Source of the DNA: Vitrella brassicaformis
Lineage: Eukaryota > Sar > Vitrellaceae
Assembly: GCA_001179505.1 (NCBI GenBank)
Contig: CDMY01000113.1
Location: forward strand, 124,881-188,880
Length of the DNA: 64,000 bases
Direction: 5' to 3'
Part shown: one piece after another, positions 1-11,366 of the stretch
Numbering within the stretch: position 1 is the first letter of the stretch
Layout: each line of letters begins with the position of its first letter
Notes under the pieces: generated by a model
Told to the model about the DNA's origin: nothing
What the model saw: the letters and a program-made list of their open reading frames with translations, nothing else
The model's database searches: none
Translations under genes and position numbers: made by a program

Positions 1-1305
1 GAGATGCCCCACTGCTTCGTCACGGTGGGATTTGAGGTGCTCAAGTCGTCCAAGGCATTTCTCAGAGACGTGACGGTCGTCAGCCCCGCCCTGTACGGGC
101 TCACCTCTGCTGGTGAGAGGCGCAGAGATGAGATGAACCCATGTTGGCATGGACTATGTGTGTCCATCTGTCTGTGGCCAGGTCTGACCAAGGAGAAGCC
201 CGATCGCATCCGTCTGGACATGGTGGGCATCCCCGTCCCCATCCGCGGGCAGCCGGCCTTCTTCACCCAACAGATCCGCCGCGCACTCGACCGGCTCATC
301 AATTACTTCATCATGCTGCTCATCTCCCCACAGCTCATTAAGGGAGCCGTCCACGCGCCCATCCATGACGATACCCAGATGGCGTCATCAGCCCCACCAG
401 TCGCACCCACTTGCCCTCTCGTCAAGGTCGGCTCCCTGACCGAGGCTGACCGCGCTCAGGCCAGCAAGACCATCGCCGATGCCTTTGATGCGATCGCCCG
501 CCATGCCTTCATGGTGATGCACCCGAAGGGCCGCAGACCAGATCGCGATCTGGTGGATGACGACGTGATGATGATGCCCGGCAAGGACGACAGGAACCAG
601 CGGGGCAAGAGGGGCCGGCGGGGCAGCCGCGAGGACCGGCGGCAGTCGAGGGGAGGGGATGGCGCCGGGCTCACTGACGAGCAGAAGGAGCTGCTCGACC
701 TTGCGCACCGAGAGCGGCGCTACAGGCACAAGCCACACGGCGACTTGGGCGACTTTGACGACGAGGAGAACGAAGACGACGACGACAGAGATCTGGAGCC
801 CATCTGGTGGAAGTTCGCTGCGCGGGGTCGCGCGCGCAAGTATGGCCAGCAGAGCTATCGGGGGCACATGCGAGGCGGGCGGGGGAGAGGCCGTGGGAGG
901 GGGAGGGGCAATGGGGGGATGCGACTCGACGAGTATGGCGAAGGAGATGGAGGCATGGACGATTTCGAGCTGCAAGAGGACTTCGCCGAGGACGGGTCGC
1001 CCTCATCCAGCAGGATGTACCGGTGAGCAGACGACATCACGACACAAAGCCAGCACCCCACACAGGTTGTGACTGTATGTTCTTCTCTTCTCTCTCTTCA
1101 CTTCACCAGCCATCGTCGGCAGCGGCAGAGTCTGGATGCGCCTGACAGCTCGCCGGGCCCCATGTTAGTGGAGCGTCCCTCTACGAGCGACGGTGTGAGC
1201 CGCTCGAGGCCGGCATCGGGTGTTGACGAGCCAGACGAGGATGAAGAGGAAGAAGACGAGGGCGAGGAGGAGGAAGATGAGGAAGCCGGTGATGTGTTCT
1301 GGTAG
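1..1305 (+). CDS. C-terminal part of an unknown RG-rich, acidic-tailed protein (5' partial)
   Basis: The reading frame is open at the window edge, so the true start lies upstream. Exons 1-112, 182-1022 and 1110-1305 join in phase: the first intron has gtgaga...ccag, the second gtgagc...ccag. The first part is folded-looking and hydrophobic (a stretch with NYFIMLLISPQL near residue 80). Then come basic, disordered segments, an acidic run, an RGRGRGRG block resembling an RGG RNA-binding or methylation region, and a very acidic Asp/Glu tail ending in DVFW. I do not recognise the family. An RNA-associated role would be a guess from the RG block only. Confidence 0.6.
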
Positions 1306-1606
1306 ATAAATAGATAGCTGGATCATGTGATGGCATTATAGCTGGAGAGTGTGCGTGCCGGTTTTGTGACTCGTCGGTATGCATGCCGCAATTTTCGTCA
1401 AACCATCGCCTAAACTGTCTCAGTGCTGCTGCTCGATGCGTGAATTTGTGGATTTGCCATCACGCCTTGGCACAATGGATTCGATCCACTCCCATCTGCG
1501 AGCTATTAATCGCAGATCTGAGCCGAGGGAGGCGTTTCCAGGCTATCGCCGATGCTAACGCAGCGATGAACTGTATCGTGACGAAGATCTCGTCATCATC
1601 GCATCG

Positions 1607-2371
1607 ATGACGAATCACGCCGAGGAGCAGGAGCTGGAGGTCGAAGCTCTCGAGTCCATCTTCCTCGATGACTTCGAGAAGATCTCAGCCACCGAGTTCT
1701 ACCTGCACCTGGTCCCTGACCCGAGCGCACCGCCAGAAGAGAACCACGTCAAGGCGACGCTGCACGTCACCTACACGCCCACGTACCCCGACGACCCCCC
1801 CTGCTACTCTATCAAGGCGCAGAAGGGCCTGGAGGGGCGGCAGATACAGGCCATGAAGGACCTGGTGGAGCAGGAGATCGACAACAACCGTGGCATGGTC
1901 ATGATCTACACCATCGCCGAGGCGCTGCAGAACTACCTGAGGGAGAACAACAAGCCGCAGCTATCCATGCATGAGGAGATGCTGCTCAGGAAGACGGGCG
2001 ATGACGCAGATGCCGATAAGGAGAACGGCCCGACCGACACGGCAGATGGGGAGGGACCTCAGCCCGAGTTCAAGGGCCTGGCGGACAAGGTGCTGTGTCG
2101 GCCGGATGAGCGCGTCACCGACGAGCAGTTCGCGACGTGGAAGGCATCGTTCAAGCAGGAGATGGTGGCTCTGGGCTACTGGAAGGTCGACACCAAGGCC
2201 GACCGGCTGACGGGCAAGCAGCTGTTTGAGAGTGATGCCACTCTCAAGGATTTCGACGAGGAGCTTCCCGAGGAGGATGACCCCAACGACATCCGCAAGC
2301 AGGTCTTCAATGAGAGCGTCTTTGATGAGGAAGACGAGCTCAATGAAGATGACTTGCTAGAGGACGACTGA
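1607..2371 (+). CDS. RWDD1: RWD domain protein, RWDD1/DFRP2 (Gir2-like)
   Basis: A single uninterrupted exon encodes 254 residues, close to the usual length of RWDD1. Residues 1-115 form an RWD domain: an acidic N-terminal helix beginning with EEQELEVEALESIF, then the family-defining YPxxxP turn (TYPDDPP at about residue 60). The C-terminal half is charged and contains the GKQLFE motif near residue 205 found in this family, followed by an Asp/Glu tail. In yeast and animals the protein binds and stabilises the translation GTPase DRG2/Rbg2 and contacts the Gcn1 system on ribosomes; that role is known of the family and inferred here. The start is the first ATG after several in-frame stops. Confidence 0.9.
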   Translation: MTNHAEEQELEVEALESIFLDDFEKISATEFYLHLVPDPSAPPEENHVKATLHVTYTPTYPDDPPCYSIKAQKGLEGRQIQAMKDLVEQEIDNNRGMVMIYTIAEALQNYLRENNKPQLSMHEEMLLRKTGDDADADKENGPTDTADGEGPQPEFKGLADKVLCRPDERVTDEQFATWKASFKQEMVALGYWKVDTKADRLTGKQLFESDATLKDFDEELPEEDDPNDIRKQVFNESVFDEEDELNEDDLLEDD

Positions 2372-2654
2372 AAGAATGGCTGATGTCGATGTGGTGCACT
2401 GAGTGTTTCCAGTGCTTGCCTTCATTCCTGTCGGATTTTGTTTCGATTGAGCTTTTGAGACTGCAAATATATGCGATACGTTCTTGAACAAATATGATGC
2501 CGGTCTGCCCTTGATGTACTCACACGCACACACATCGACAGACAGACTTGCTTACCACCCTCACCCATGAGCCAGCGCCGCACATTCAACAGACGCATAC
2601 AACAAGGTAGCAACGACTCCCGTACCCATACACAAATACCAGTCAGCCCAGCAG

Positions 2655-5600
2655 TCAGTGCCTGTGTGCCTCTCCCTCGCAGCCCTTCTTCTTACAGCCC
2701 GCTGCCATCCGGGCCCTCCTGTACATATCATTGACTGCGATATCAACGAAAATCGACGGCACATCGTCCACTGGGGGCTGAGACCCAAACACGGATGGTT
2801 GCGAGGCAGCCACGAAGGGCGCAGGGGTCATGTAAGGGGAGGGATGCAGCGAGCGGTGGGATACGGTGTGCCGGGAGGCGAGGCCGCTCTCCGGCGCAGA
2901 AATGGGGAGGAAGACAGGGTCGGGCGGCTGGGGTCGTCGCGGCCATCGCCGCCTGAAGCCTGGATGCGGCAACGTCCGGATGACCTGCTTATATCTGTCC
3001 TTCCACTTGCCCTTCTCGACCACCACGTCAGTCACGACGGCCAACTCGAACTGCCAGGGTGGAGGGCTCCTCTTGTGCCTTCTGCCGCGCGCAATCCTCG
3101 CCTGCGCCGTCTGAGGCCTCGATCGACCCCTTCTCCTCCTCGTCCTCTCAGGTGTCTCCCGTCTCTCGTCAGCGGTGCCTCTCGGCCTGTGATTGTCGGT
3201 GTTTCCATAGACCTGCTCGATGGCGGCCGCTTCTGGCTGCGGGGCGGGGGCCGGTTGGAGCACGTGCACGAGATGGTGTACGCCGGGCGTTGATGCGATG
3301 ATCTGCTCCAGCTCGGGGGGCAGCATGAAAGGCGGCGGGTACATCGAGGGGTCCATCACGGGCAGCGGGTGCACATCGAAGTCAAGATGCTCGTCTCGGT
3401 CCTTCTTGTGCAGATATCTGGTGCCCGAGGAGGCCTCTGTTGGCCACTGATATGGCATGACGCCGGCTCCGTGGGGCAGAGGTACATACGTGCCGGTGTA
3501 GCGCATTGGGCTGGTTGGCGGTGGCGTGGGAGGGGGCGACGGGGGGACGGGAGTGCGGTGGTGGGCGCTCTGGATCATTGCGATGTGTCGTTGGACCTCG
3601 TGAACCTTGTGCAGCATATCATACACCTAGACACCACAGAGAATGAGACATACGTCACTGATCGTTCCATGCTCGCTGTGGCGGACCAGCGAGGCCGATG
3701 ATGGCTGCTTTCTCAGGATTTTGCCCCCAGTAGTCGCGCGTCTGGTCGGGACAGGCCCTGCCGTCTTGGGACGGGCCATCGAGATGCGATCCTCGAGTCG
3801 CATCTGTGCCTCATCCACAGGCAAGCCTTCAGATGCCCGTGAGGGGCTTCGCCGCATCACTGGCTCGTCTATGACCTCTGGCTCGGGTGGAGGGGCGGGC
3901 AGAGCGGGGACAGATGCCGATGTCTCTAGTCGCTGCGACTCCACTTCCACGGTGGGTTGCTCTGGCTCTTCTGGCGGCGCCGGTGGCCCGGGTGGTATTT
4001 CCACTCGTCCGATCGACTTGCCGGTGTCGGTAGGCGGTGGTGACACGGGCGCACTCGGCTCCTCCCTCACAGGCTCTTCCTTGGCCAGGTTCTCTTCTTC
4101 CTCTCGGCCTTCCTCCTCTTTTGTCTCAGGGACCGTCACCTCAGCCGCAGACGTCTCTTCATCCTGCTGCCGCGAGACTTCGCTGTATGGAGTCACGGCT
4201 TCACTGTATGGAGTCACGGCTGTCCAATCGGTCTGAAAGGTCGCCCGTCTCTCCTGGAATGCTTCCGGGGGCAGAATCGGGGGCTCGTGTACTGCTGGCG
4301 GCAGCTCGACCACAGCCGGAGTTTCTTCTTCGCTTCTCTCAGATGCGGGGGACAGGTCGCTGCCCTGCTGAATCACGTCTTCGAGTCTTTGTATGGTGTC
4401 CATGCTGACACTCATCTGGCCGTGGGGGTCGCTGATGAGAATTCGTAGAGGGGCGGGGACGGCTTCAGGAATGGCATCAGGCTCTTGACTCTCTTCCACC
4501 GTATCGATCGTCGGTCCAGGTGTTTCCGGCATGCACCCTGCATCCTCGTCGTCTTCTTGTGTCTCCACCTGGGGGGCAATTGGCTCCACCTTCTCTTCCT
4601 CGACAGGCCCTTCAATCCCTCGGTCCTCTTCAGTCGGGACCCCTGGCAGCTCCTCGTCCGCGGGAGGTGCCTCTGGCGTCTCTGTCTTGTCCTCTGCTGG
4701 CGGCATCTCTTCTGTTTCTTCAGCTGGGCCTGGTGCCTCGAATATTGCTTCCGAGGGCGGCTCGGAAGGAGGAGGCGATTCTTTCTTCTCTTCTTCTTCC
4801 TCTTCCTCCTTTTCTGCAGGCAGCTTCACCTGCTCAGAAGCAGCAACCTCGGCCTCCTCACCTCCAGCAGGATGTGGCTCTGGCGCAGCCGGAGAAACGT
4901 CTTCCTTCGGCTGGGTGACAGCCTCAACCTGCTCTGTTTTCTCTTCTTCCGGTGGACGTTCCTTCTCAGCTTCGCGTGGGGGCTCTGGGGTGGGCGCAGG
5001 GGCTGACGGGGGTGAGGGAGGTGCGGGTGGCGGAGTCGGAGCGGGTGAAGGAGAGGCAGGCTCCGTCGGCCGGGGAGATGGCGGCTCAGGGCGAAAGGCA
5101 GCAGGAAGTGTTGAGCTGAGGCGCCTTTCCCTTTGCTCCGTCACCTCGATGTTGCACTTCTTCAGGGCTGTTTTCCATTTCCCTAGGACTGTCGTGAAGT
5201 CGCTGCCCAGAGTGGTAAGGGAGCGGCGCATCTCAGGAGCCTTGTGGACTTCAAATTGCAGCGCAACAGCAGCCTGACAACGCGAATGACGGACAGTGTG
5301 CTTCTTGCAACGAGTGTAGGATCCAAGCTCACCCGATCTGCAGCATAGAACGTCATGATAGGATATGTATCATCCCGGAGGGTCCTTTTGAGCTGCATCG
5401 AAGGTATATTTGCGCACTGCTCTTCCCACAACAGCTCAGGGGAAGCCAATTGCCTCAGCCGGGCGCCTTTCTCGCTGTCGTCTTCATCGTTCTCGTCTTT
5501 CTGTTCCTCTTCCTCTCCGGACACAGCGAACGACACTCGTGGGCGAGGCGAAGCGGATGAATCTGCTGCTCCCTTCGGTATGGCGATGGTGACACGACGG

Positions 5601-6715
5601 CTCCCCGCCCGCTCGAAAGGCGCAGACATGGACGGCGAATCCGTATGGAGCTGCAATTGCACACAGACGACACCATGTCGATCCGGCAGAAGCCCCCGAT
5701 TCACCCTTGTCCGTAACCCGGTACCTGAAGCCTGTCTTCCTGCAGCGTGAGACACAACAGCCCCCCGAGCTGAGGATCACCCTTGCCTTCCACTTTATCC
5801 ACAGGCCCGTCGATCACCCTGCCCCACCCCTCCGCCAGATAAGTCACTGTCTCGGGTGCCCCGCGGGCAGGGCTGCTCGGCACAGACTTCGCCCCAGAGA
5901 GAGACGCAGGTGTGGAGACGGCGAGCGCCGGTTTGCTCTCTTTTTGAATCCGAAACAGGGTTGACTTTCTCTTGGCTCTGCCGACGATGGCTTCGCTGGC
6001 TGGCGTTTTGGGGGTAAGGGGCACGGCCACAGTGGGGGTCATCCCGGTCACAGGGGCGTCGGTCTTGAGCTCGCTCAGCTGACCAACAAAGAAAGGGGCA
6101 GGGGGATTGGGACTTCGTCTGCTGCTTGCTTACTGTGACGTGGTCGAGCTTTCTTATGGCCCTCCTGGCTTTATTGGCTTCTATATACACCTCAGCAGTA
6201 TCAAAGGTGGGGCCTCGTTGAATCGTCTTGAGCACAATGCTGCTCATACAATGCAAACAGGACCCATGTTCAGTCCCTCGCGGACGATACACACACTTAC
6301 AGCTCGGCTTCTTTTGTCTGGAACTCCATAGACATCGGACACTGGTACGGCGTGCGGACAAACGCTCGCAAGAACGTCGATGTCGGCACGCGCCGCACCT
6401 CTCTCGCCCCTTCTCCCCTTGGCAAGAATGACCTGCAGTCACGAACAAATCGAATGAGAGAGAGACTCCCGCTGCGTCTCTTTTCCTTCATTGTGGCGCT
6501 CACGAGGGGCTGAATTTCTCCGTTTGGCTGAATGATGGCGGTGCATTGCCGTGTGCTGGTGTGTTTGGAGAGCTCTTGCTTGTCCCCGGTAGCGAGATGA
6601 CGAGCTCCTCCTTCGTGAGGGTGATGAGGTGCGGAACCCCTTCATATTCATACATGCCCTCCAGAAGCGGCCTGCCGTCGGCAGTGCCGCCTGGTGTGCT
6701 GACTGCAGATATCAT
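2655..6715 (-). CDS. Large Pro/Glu-rich protein with small N-terminal folded segment, unknown function
   Basis: Read on the minus strand. I see exons at about 6504-6715, 6301-6432, 6130-6240, 5720-6080, 5330-5672, 3654-5270 and 2655-3626. Phases close at every junction I checked. The start is the ATG at 6715, ahead of MISAVSTPGG. Residues 10-60 (EGMYEYEGVPHLITL) could be a small beta-rich or PH-like fold, but I cannot assign it. The middle is a long disordered region made of Pro, Glu, Ser and Thr, with a short tandem peptide TPYSEAV (two copies near 4185-4215). The last junction is odd: only 27 nt separate the two final open segments (see findings). No catalytic motif is visible; a scaffold is possible. 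Confidence 0.6.
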
Positions 6716-6972
6716 TGTCGTTTCCTGTTTCTTGAGCCTGAGACTCAGTGCGCGCTTGCCGCCAAGACGCCCCCCCAAAATCGATCGGGGAGAGAAGGGG
6801 AGGATTCCCACTGTCAACAATGCGCCACTTGTGGCTCTACACCCAAGCCACAGTTGAAATCTTGCGGTGACGTGCTTTCGCAAAGCCCCGAGCAAAACCT
6901 ACGCGGAGTCAGCGCCCCCTGACCACCTCAGAGCACCGTGAGTAACAAGGATACAAAGAAGGCACCACCACC

Positions 6973-8898
6973 ATGCATGTTGCTCTGCGGTGTGTCCAGG
7001 TGGTGTTTGCAATGGTCCCGTCAACGCCGTCAGCGCCGCAGCCGGGGATCCTGCTCGCCCACCTCGCGGTGGAGGTGGCTATCGTGAGCTCTGCAGTCAC
7101 CCTGCCGACAATATTCCTGCCCCACTACATCAGGAACAAGTTTCGAGTGTCCGAGTACCAGGCGGTCGGCGCCCTCCTCCTGTCCACATACCCCCTCTGC
7201 GAGTTCCTCGTGGCCCCTCTTGTCGTCACCTTTGCAAAGGCATGCGGCCGGCTACCCCTCCTCTATGTCGGAGCCTTCCTGCACGCAATCGCCACGCTTC
7301 TCTATGGTGTTATGGACTATATGGTGCCCGATGACGACCCCAGGCAGCTTGTATATTATTTTCTGCTGGTCTTCTGTATGGCTGTCGGTGCGACAATGGC
7401 AATCACGATGTTCACGGCTGAGACCATCGATGCCTTCTCCAAGAGGGCCACAAATCAGGCGATGGGCGTGAGACAGGCGGCACTATCTGCTGGGGCACTT
7501 CTCGGCATGCCTCTTGGCGGCCTACTATATGACATTGGGGGTTTCATGGGGCCGTATCTGTTTGTCTGCTCTTTCTCGCTGGTGTCCGCTCTGCTTCTGC
7601 CATTCACAGTGGGCCTGCCAAGCTCCTCCAAACAATTCCCCGACTCTCCTCTTCCTCGTCCCTTTGAGAGTCGCGTCATATTCAGGACTCCCTGCACGAC
7701 ACGTCAAAAGAATGGAGACGAGGACCCGCGACAGATCAAGTCGGATGGAGAGGAGCCGGACGGCTTTGCCAAGTGGTACGGCTATAGTCCCGGCGAAGGA
7801 GACACGGATGCCGTCATGGAAGTGGCGACGGAACACACGCCCATTCTCCGCTCGCGTGGGTCTCCTCGCGCTGATGAGGACTCATGCACACCAGCAAGCG
7901 GATCGGAGGACGAGAGAACGAGGAACAGCACTGGCCGTGCTTGCCGTGCTGCGTCGACCGTGACGGTGTCCTCGAGTGCTCTGTGGGCCCTATCGACACT
8001 CAACGACCCGTGTGTGATAGTTGGATGTCTGACGGCGCTAATGAATGGCTTTGCAATGTCATTCTACTGCCCAATCATCGGAGAGCCGCTGTTTCAGTCG
8101 TTGCAGACCTCCTCTCATCTCAACGTCGGCTCACTCACCTGCATGTGAGTCAGAGAAAAGAAGAAGAATCTGAAGAAATCAACAGACGCTGCATTTTCCT
8201 GCCCCATCTTCCGCTTTCAGTATTGTCTTTGCCCGTCTCGTATCGTCTTGGCCCGTGGGTGCCCTGGCAGATCGCATCGGAGGCCTGCCCGTGCTCACAT
8301 CAGGATACATCGTCACAGGTATCGCCTATGGCTCTTTCGCATGCTGGCGCCAAGGCATCCAGTGGGCAGGGCATCCTACCGCCGTCGGTCTGCCGTCAAC
8401 CACGAGGAAGCTGGTGATGATATCCGTATCGGTCTTATCGCTCGGAGCGCTCGGTGTTGGTCTTAGTCTCATTGCAACCCCTTGTCCGGTCGTCATTCGG
8501 GATTTCCTCCTTCGCGAGGGGCTACGTCAAACGGAGGCCTCCATGCTCACGGCTTCATATGAGTGGGGCATGGTCGCCTTGGGCGCTTCGGCACGCTTGC
8601 GGGAGGCGGTATAGAGATGGTCGCCGGCTTCACTGGGGCAACGGCGACGTGTGGTCTTGCCATGTTGCTGTATGGGTTGTTTTTGGTGTTATTTTCCTCG
8701 CGAGTGGCCGACATGAAAAGTGAGCTGCCGCAGACGTATGAGAGGCTTGATGCATTGCAAAAGGGCGCAGATAAGCGTCATTGGCTGGAGCGTGAGGGGA
8801 CGGGATCCACTTATGGATCTAGTGCGCACGCGTCATATGATTCGCTCGACTCATCTGCTGCCATAGGACAGGGGGACAGAAGCGGTGGAGGGGCGTAA
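6973..8898 (+). CDS. Major facilitator superfamily transporter, with a one-base frame break
   Basis: Exon 1 runs 6973-8144; exon 2 starts at 8221 and joins in phase (gtgagt...tttcag). The first exon encodes six hydrophobic helices, then a hydrophilic central loop of about 130 residues. The second carries more helices and the loop motif GALADRIGG, which matches MFS motif A (GxxxDRxGR). At about 8592-8595 the helix-coding frame changes: the ORF from exon 2 stops at 8614, while the helices continue in another frame to 8898. One extra T in GCTTCGG would restore it. That suggests a sequencing error or a recent null allele. The Met at 7012 is an alternative start. Substrate unknown. Divergent from the 6715 gene, 257 bp away. 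Confidence 0.75.
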
Positions 8899-9779
8899 AA
8901 GGGAATGGATGTTGCTTCTGACGTCTCTGTGTGCGTGTTCATCTGCATGTACTGTACACGCCTCCATCAATCGCATTGTGTACACCTGGCGAGCTAAGCT
9001 TGCCAGGACGAAATTCTCGCCGCGAAAAATTCTCGCCGTCTCCCGGAGACGCTACGGAAAAATGGTGAAAAGACAGGATGGACAATTTCCCGCCACCACG
9101 TCTGCCCGCCTTGGCTTTTCCAACGCTCCTTCTCATTCGTTTCGTTTGTCGGATCCATTTTTTTTTTGGTCGGATCAGCATCTCCCCCCCATCAGCACCC
9201 CACCTCGCCGTTGCCGGCGACTGACGCGGCGACGCCGTACCGACGTTGCACCTACCCGGCGGAAATCGCAACCCTGAGCGCGTGTTGCTGCGAGGACCTG
9301 TCCACGTTTCGTCCATCGACGGAAGAAGAAGTAAGTTGTGCCACGTCTCTTTCATTCAAGTCATCGGAGTGTGCGCTGATGCAAAACAACAATTCTCTCC
9401 ATTCGTTTCGTTTTGCATCAGCGCTCCTGTCCTCGCCGTTGCCGCGACCGACGCCGCACTGTGAGTTCGCACGAGCACAACCCTGTGTGCCATAATCAGT
9501 GTACTCTGTGTGCTCTGTGTGTTGCAGCCTACAGTACTGCTGCACCAGAAAAGGTTGGCGTCGTCACATCCCATCTTCTGTAAGGAGGAAAAGCAACCTG
9601 CTGGCGCCGCCTTTTCCTTTCAATCGCATTCGGGCGGTTGTGGGGTGGCTGTGTGTACATCAGGGTCGGCCACCAAGCCATGCAGCAGGGATAAAGTGAC
9701 GCAAGCAAACAGAATACACTGCCCTGCCTCTCCCTCTGTGTCACATGTCTGCTCAGGCCTATTCAGGCCACGGCCTTGT
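8899..9779. other. Gene-poor interval upstream of the Ulp1/module region
   Basis: I see no convincing exon here. It holds a perfect hairpin (9373-9424), an imperfect direct repeat (9135-9235 against 9400-9462, sharing CATTCGTTTCGTTT and CCTCGCCGTTGCCG), and a motif CGCGAAAAATTCTCGCCG at 9021-9038 that recurs almost unchanged at 35624-35639. Confidence 0.6.
9373..9424. repeat. Perfect 15-bp inverted repeat, 22-nt loop
   Basis: Left arm GCGCTGATGCAAAAC at 9373-9387, right arm GTTTTGCATCAGCGC at 9410-9424, exact reverse complements. It lies about 350 bp before the first module gene. It could be a remnant of a small inverted-repeat element or a structured RNA or DNA site; the sequence does not decide. 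Confidence 0.85.
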
Positions 9780-10603
9780 ATGGGCACTAGATCAAAAGAA
9801 CTCGAGCACTCTACGTGCCCTGCCGGTGCCGGGGGATGGCCGTCGCACTGGCCGTTGTTGAGGGACGGGGGGGACCCTCGGGCGTTCATCAGGGCCTTCG
9901 AGAAGCTCTGGAAGGAGAACCCCGAGGTAGGCAGGCGGGCTGCAAAGTGGAGTCTTCTGTCTGATGCCTCTGATGTTCTGGTGCAGGAGTTCGACCTGTG
10001 GGTGCAGAGGAGCGGCGGCCTCGGCATCCTGCTGGAGGCGGAAGCGTGGCTCGCCGACGTAAGTGACGCATGCGAGAGCTTCTACAATGGAAACCTCATC
10101 CGTGGCACACTGTGTAACGCTGTTTCTCTGCTGCTGCTGTGTGTCTGGTACAGCAAATCGCCAGGGAGGCGAGGGCGGAGGCCAAGGAGCTGGCGGCCAA
10201 GGCTGAGGAGCTGATGGCCAAGGCCAACGAGGCCACGGCCAGGGCCGCGGAGGCGAGGGCCATCAAGCAGGGTAACACCATCACCGGCACCGGCACCATG
10301 GCCCGCCCTGCTGGCCCTCACACTCCCGCCGCCTACTCGCCGCCCCAGCCCATCTGCTACTACCACCTGCCCCCGGTCCAGCCCAAGGCGGCGGTGCTGC
10401 CCATGGAGTTCACGGCCTGGGGGTCGGTGGCGGTGAGGGGTCCGCCTCCCGTCTCCTTCCACGAGGAGGGGTGGTACCCCCTCCTGTGGGAGTGGGACGT
10501 TCAGGAGGGGGTGTGGAGGGTGAGGGGCGCCACACAGGACTGCTGGATGCGGTGCGTGAGCGGCTTCTGGTTCGGGCTGTGGGGGCTGGCTGGGGGGAAG
10601 TAA
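9780..10603 (+). CDS. Small modular protein (module family member A), unknown function
   Basis: Three exons, 9780-9926, 9987-10058 and 10154-10603, all join in phase 0 and give about 222 residues. The architecture is that of the tandem genes at 14-17 kb: a helical segment RAFIRAFEKLWKENPE, then a second helix-rich exon beginning EFDLWVQRSGG, then an Ala/Lys/Glu-rich helix (AREARAEAKELAAKAEEL) likely to be a coiled coil, then a Gly/Pro-rich linker. The C-terminus is rich in Trp and aromatic residues (WYPLLWEWDV). The family is unknown to me. The gene sits directly upstream of the Ulp1-type protease on the same strand; a longer gene joining both cannot be excluded, because the protease N-terminus is not resolved. 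Confidence 0.6.
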
Positions 10604-10868
10604 TCTCGTCTGTTCTGTATGGCATGACTGGCTGCCTGTCTGTCTGTCTGTCTGTCTGCATTTTTGCCGTGTGTCCCATTGGGGTTTTCTAATGGGTGGA
10701 CTTTTCTAGTTGCCATGTGCATTCCATTGCGTTGCATTTTGTGGTGACGGCAACAATGGCAGGCGAGGGCGTGCCACAGCGTTGCTGGAGAGGCAGGGCG
10801 ACAGAGGTGAGACGCATAGACTCACCACTCACTTAGGAAATGACGTTGTTGTGTCTCGTGTACACGCA

Positions 10869-10901
10869 GGCTGTTGCCGATCGCCGCCTACATTTTATAT
10901 T
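10869..10901 (+). repeat. Dispersed 22-bp motif, copy 1
   Basis: Core ATCGCCGCCTACATTTTATA from 10880, preceded by GGCTGTTG at 10869. It lies 276 bp after the stop of the 9780 gene. Copies 1 and 3 share about 45 bp, including a downstream GTGTCTC. Confidence 0.85.
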
Positions 10902-11366
10902 CCGGTGTCTCATGCCCTGTACGACCTCCCGTTGCCCGACAGCGCTGTCTGTCTGGCTGTCTGTCTGACTGACTGGCTGAGTGATGTGAAGGGCATGCCT
11001 GTCCGTCTGCCTGCCCGTGTGCCTGTCCGTTTTCATTTTTGCTTTGTGTTTCAGTGTGGCCCCTCACCCCCACCCTCGCCACCACTACTGCCAGCTTCTC
11101 CGCCGTACGACCACCCCTACCACCCCCATACAACAACAGCATCGCCTGCAGCAGCCTTCATGTCAGCAGCCAGCGCACTTCCCTGTCAGCGCACACCCCT
11201 GTCAGCACCGATCGAGCTCATCCATGGGGCGCTTCCGAGCCTCTCATCGTCAGGCAGCAGGGGGGGTAAGTCCATCCACACACTGCCCCACACGCCAACA
11301 CACACCCCGCCCTTCCATCCATCGACTCTGTGTGTGTGTGTATGTATGTGCATGGTGCGAATCCAG

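Noticed and set aside
4485-5277. Long plus-strand open frames opposite the Pro/Glu-rich gene
   Set aside because: They are Ser/Gly or Leu/Arg low-complexity shadows of the biased minus-strand coding sequence.
8590-8614. A small intron (GTCGCC...GTATAG) explaining the MFS frame change
   Set aside because: Removing it leads into a frame without the membrane helix, so a missing base is the better explanation.
10880-10901. The dispersed motif as a coding repeat SPPTFYI
   Set aside because: That frame is open in several copies but ends at once or lacks a start, and differences between copies are not confined to third positions. An RNA or DNA element, or the IAAYILY frame, fits equally well.
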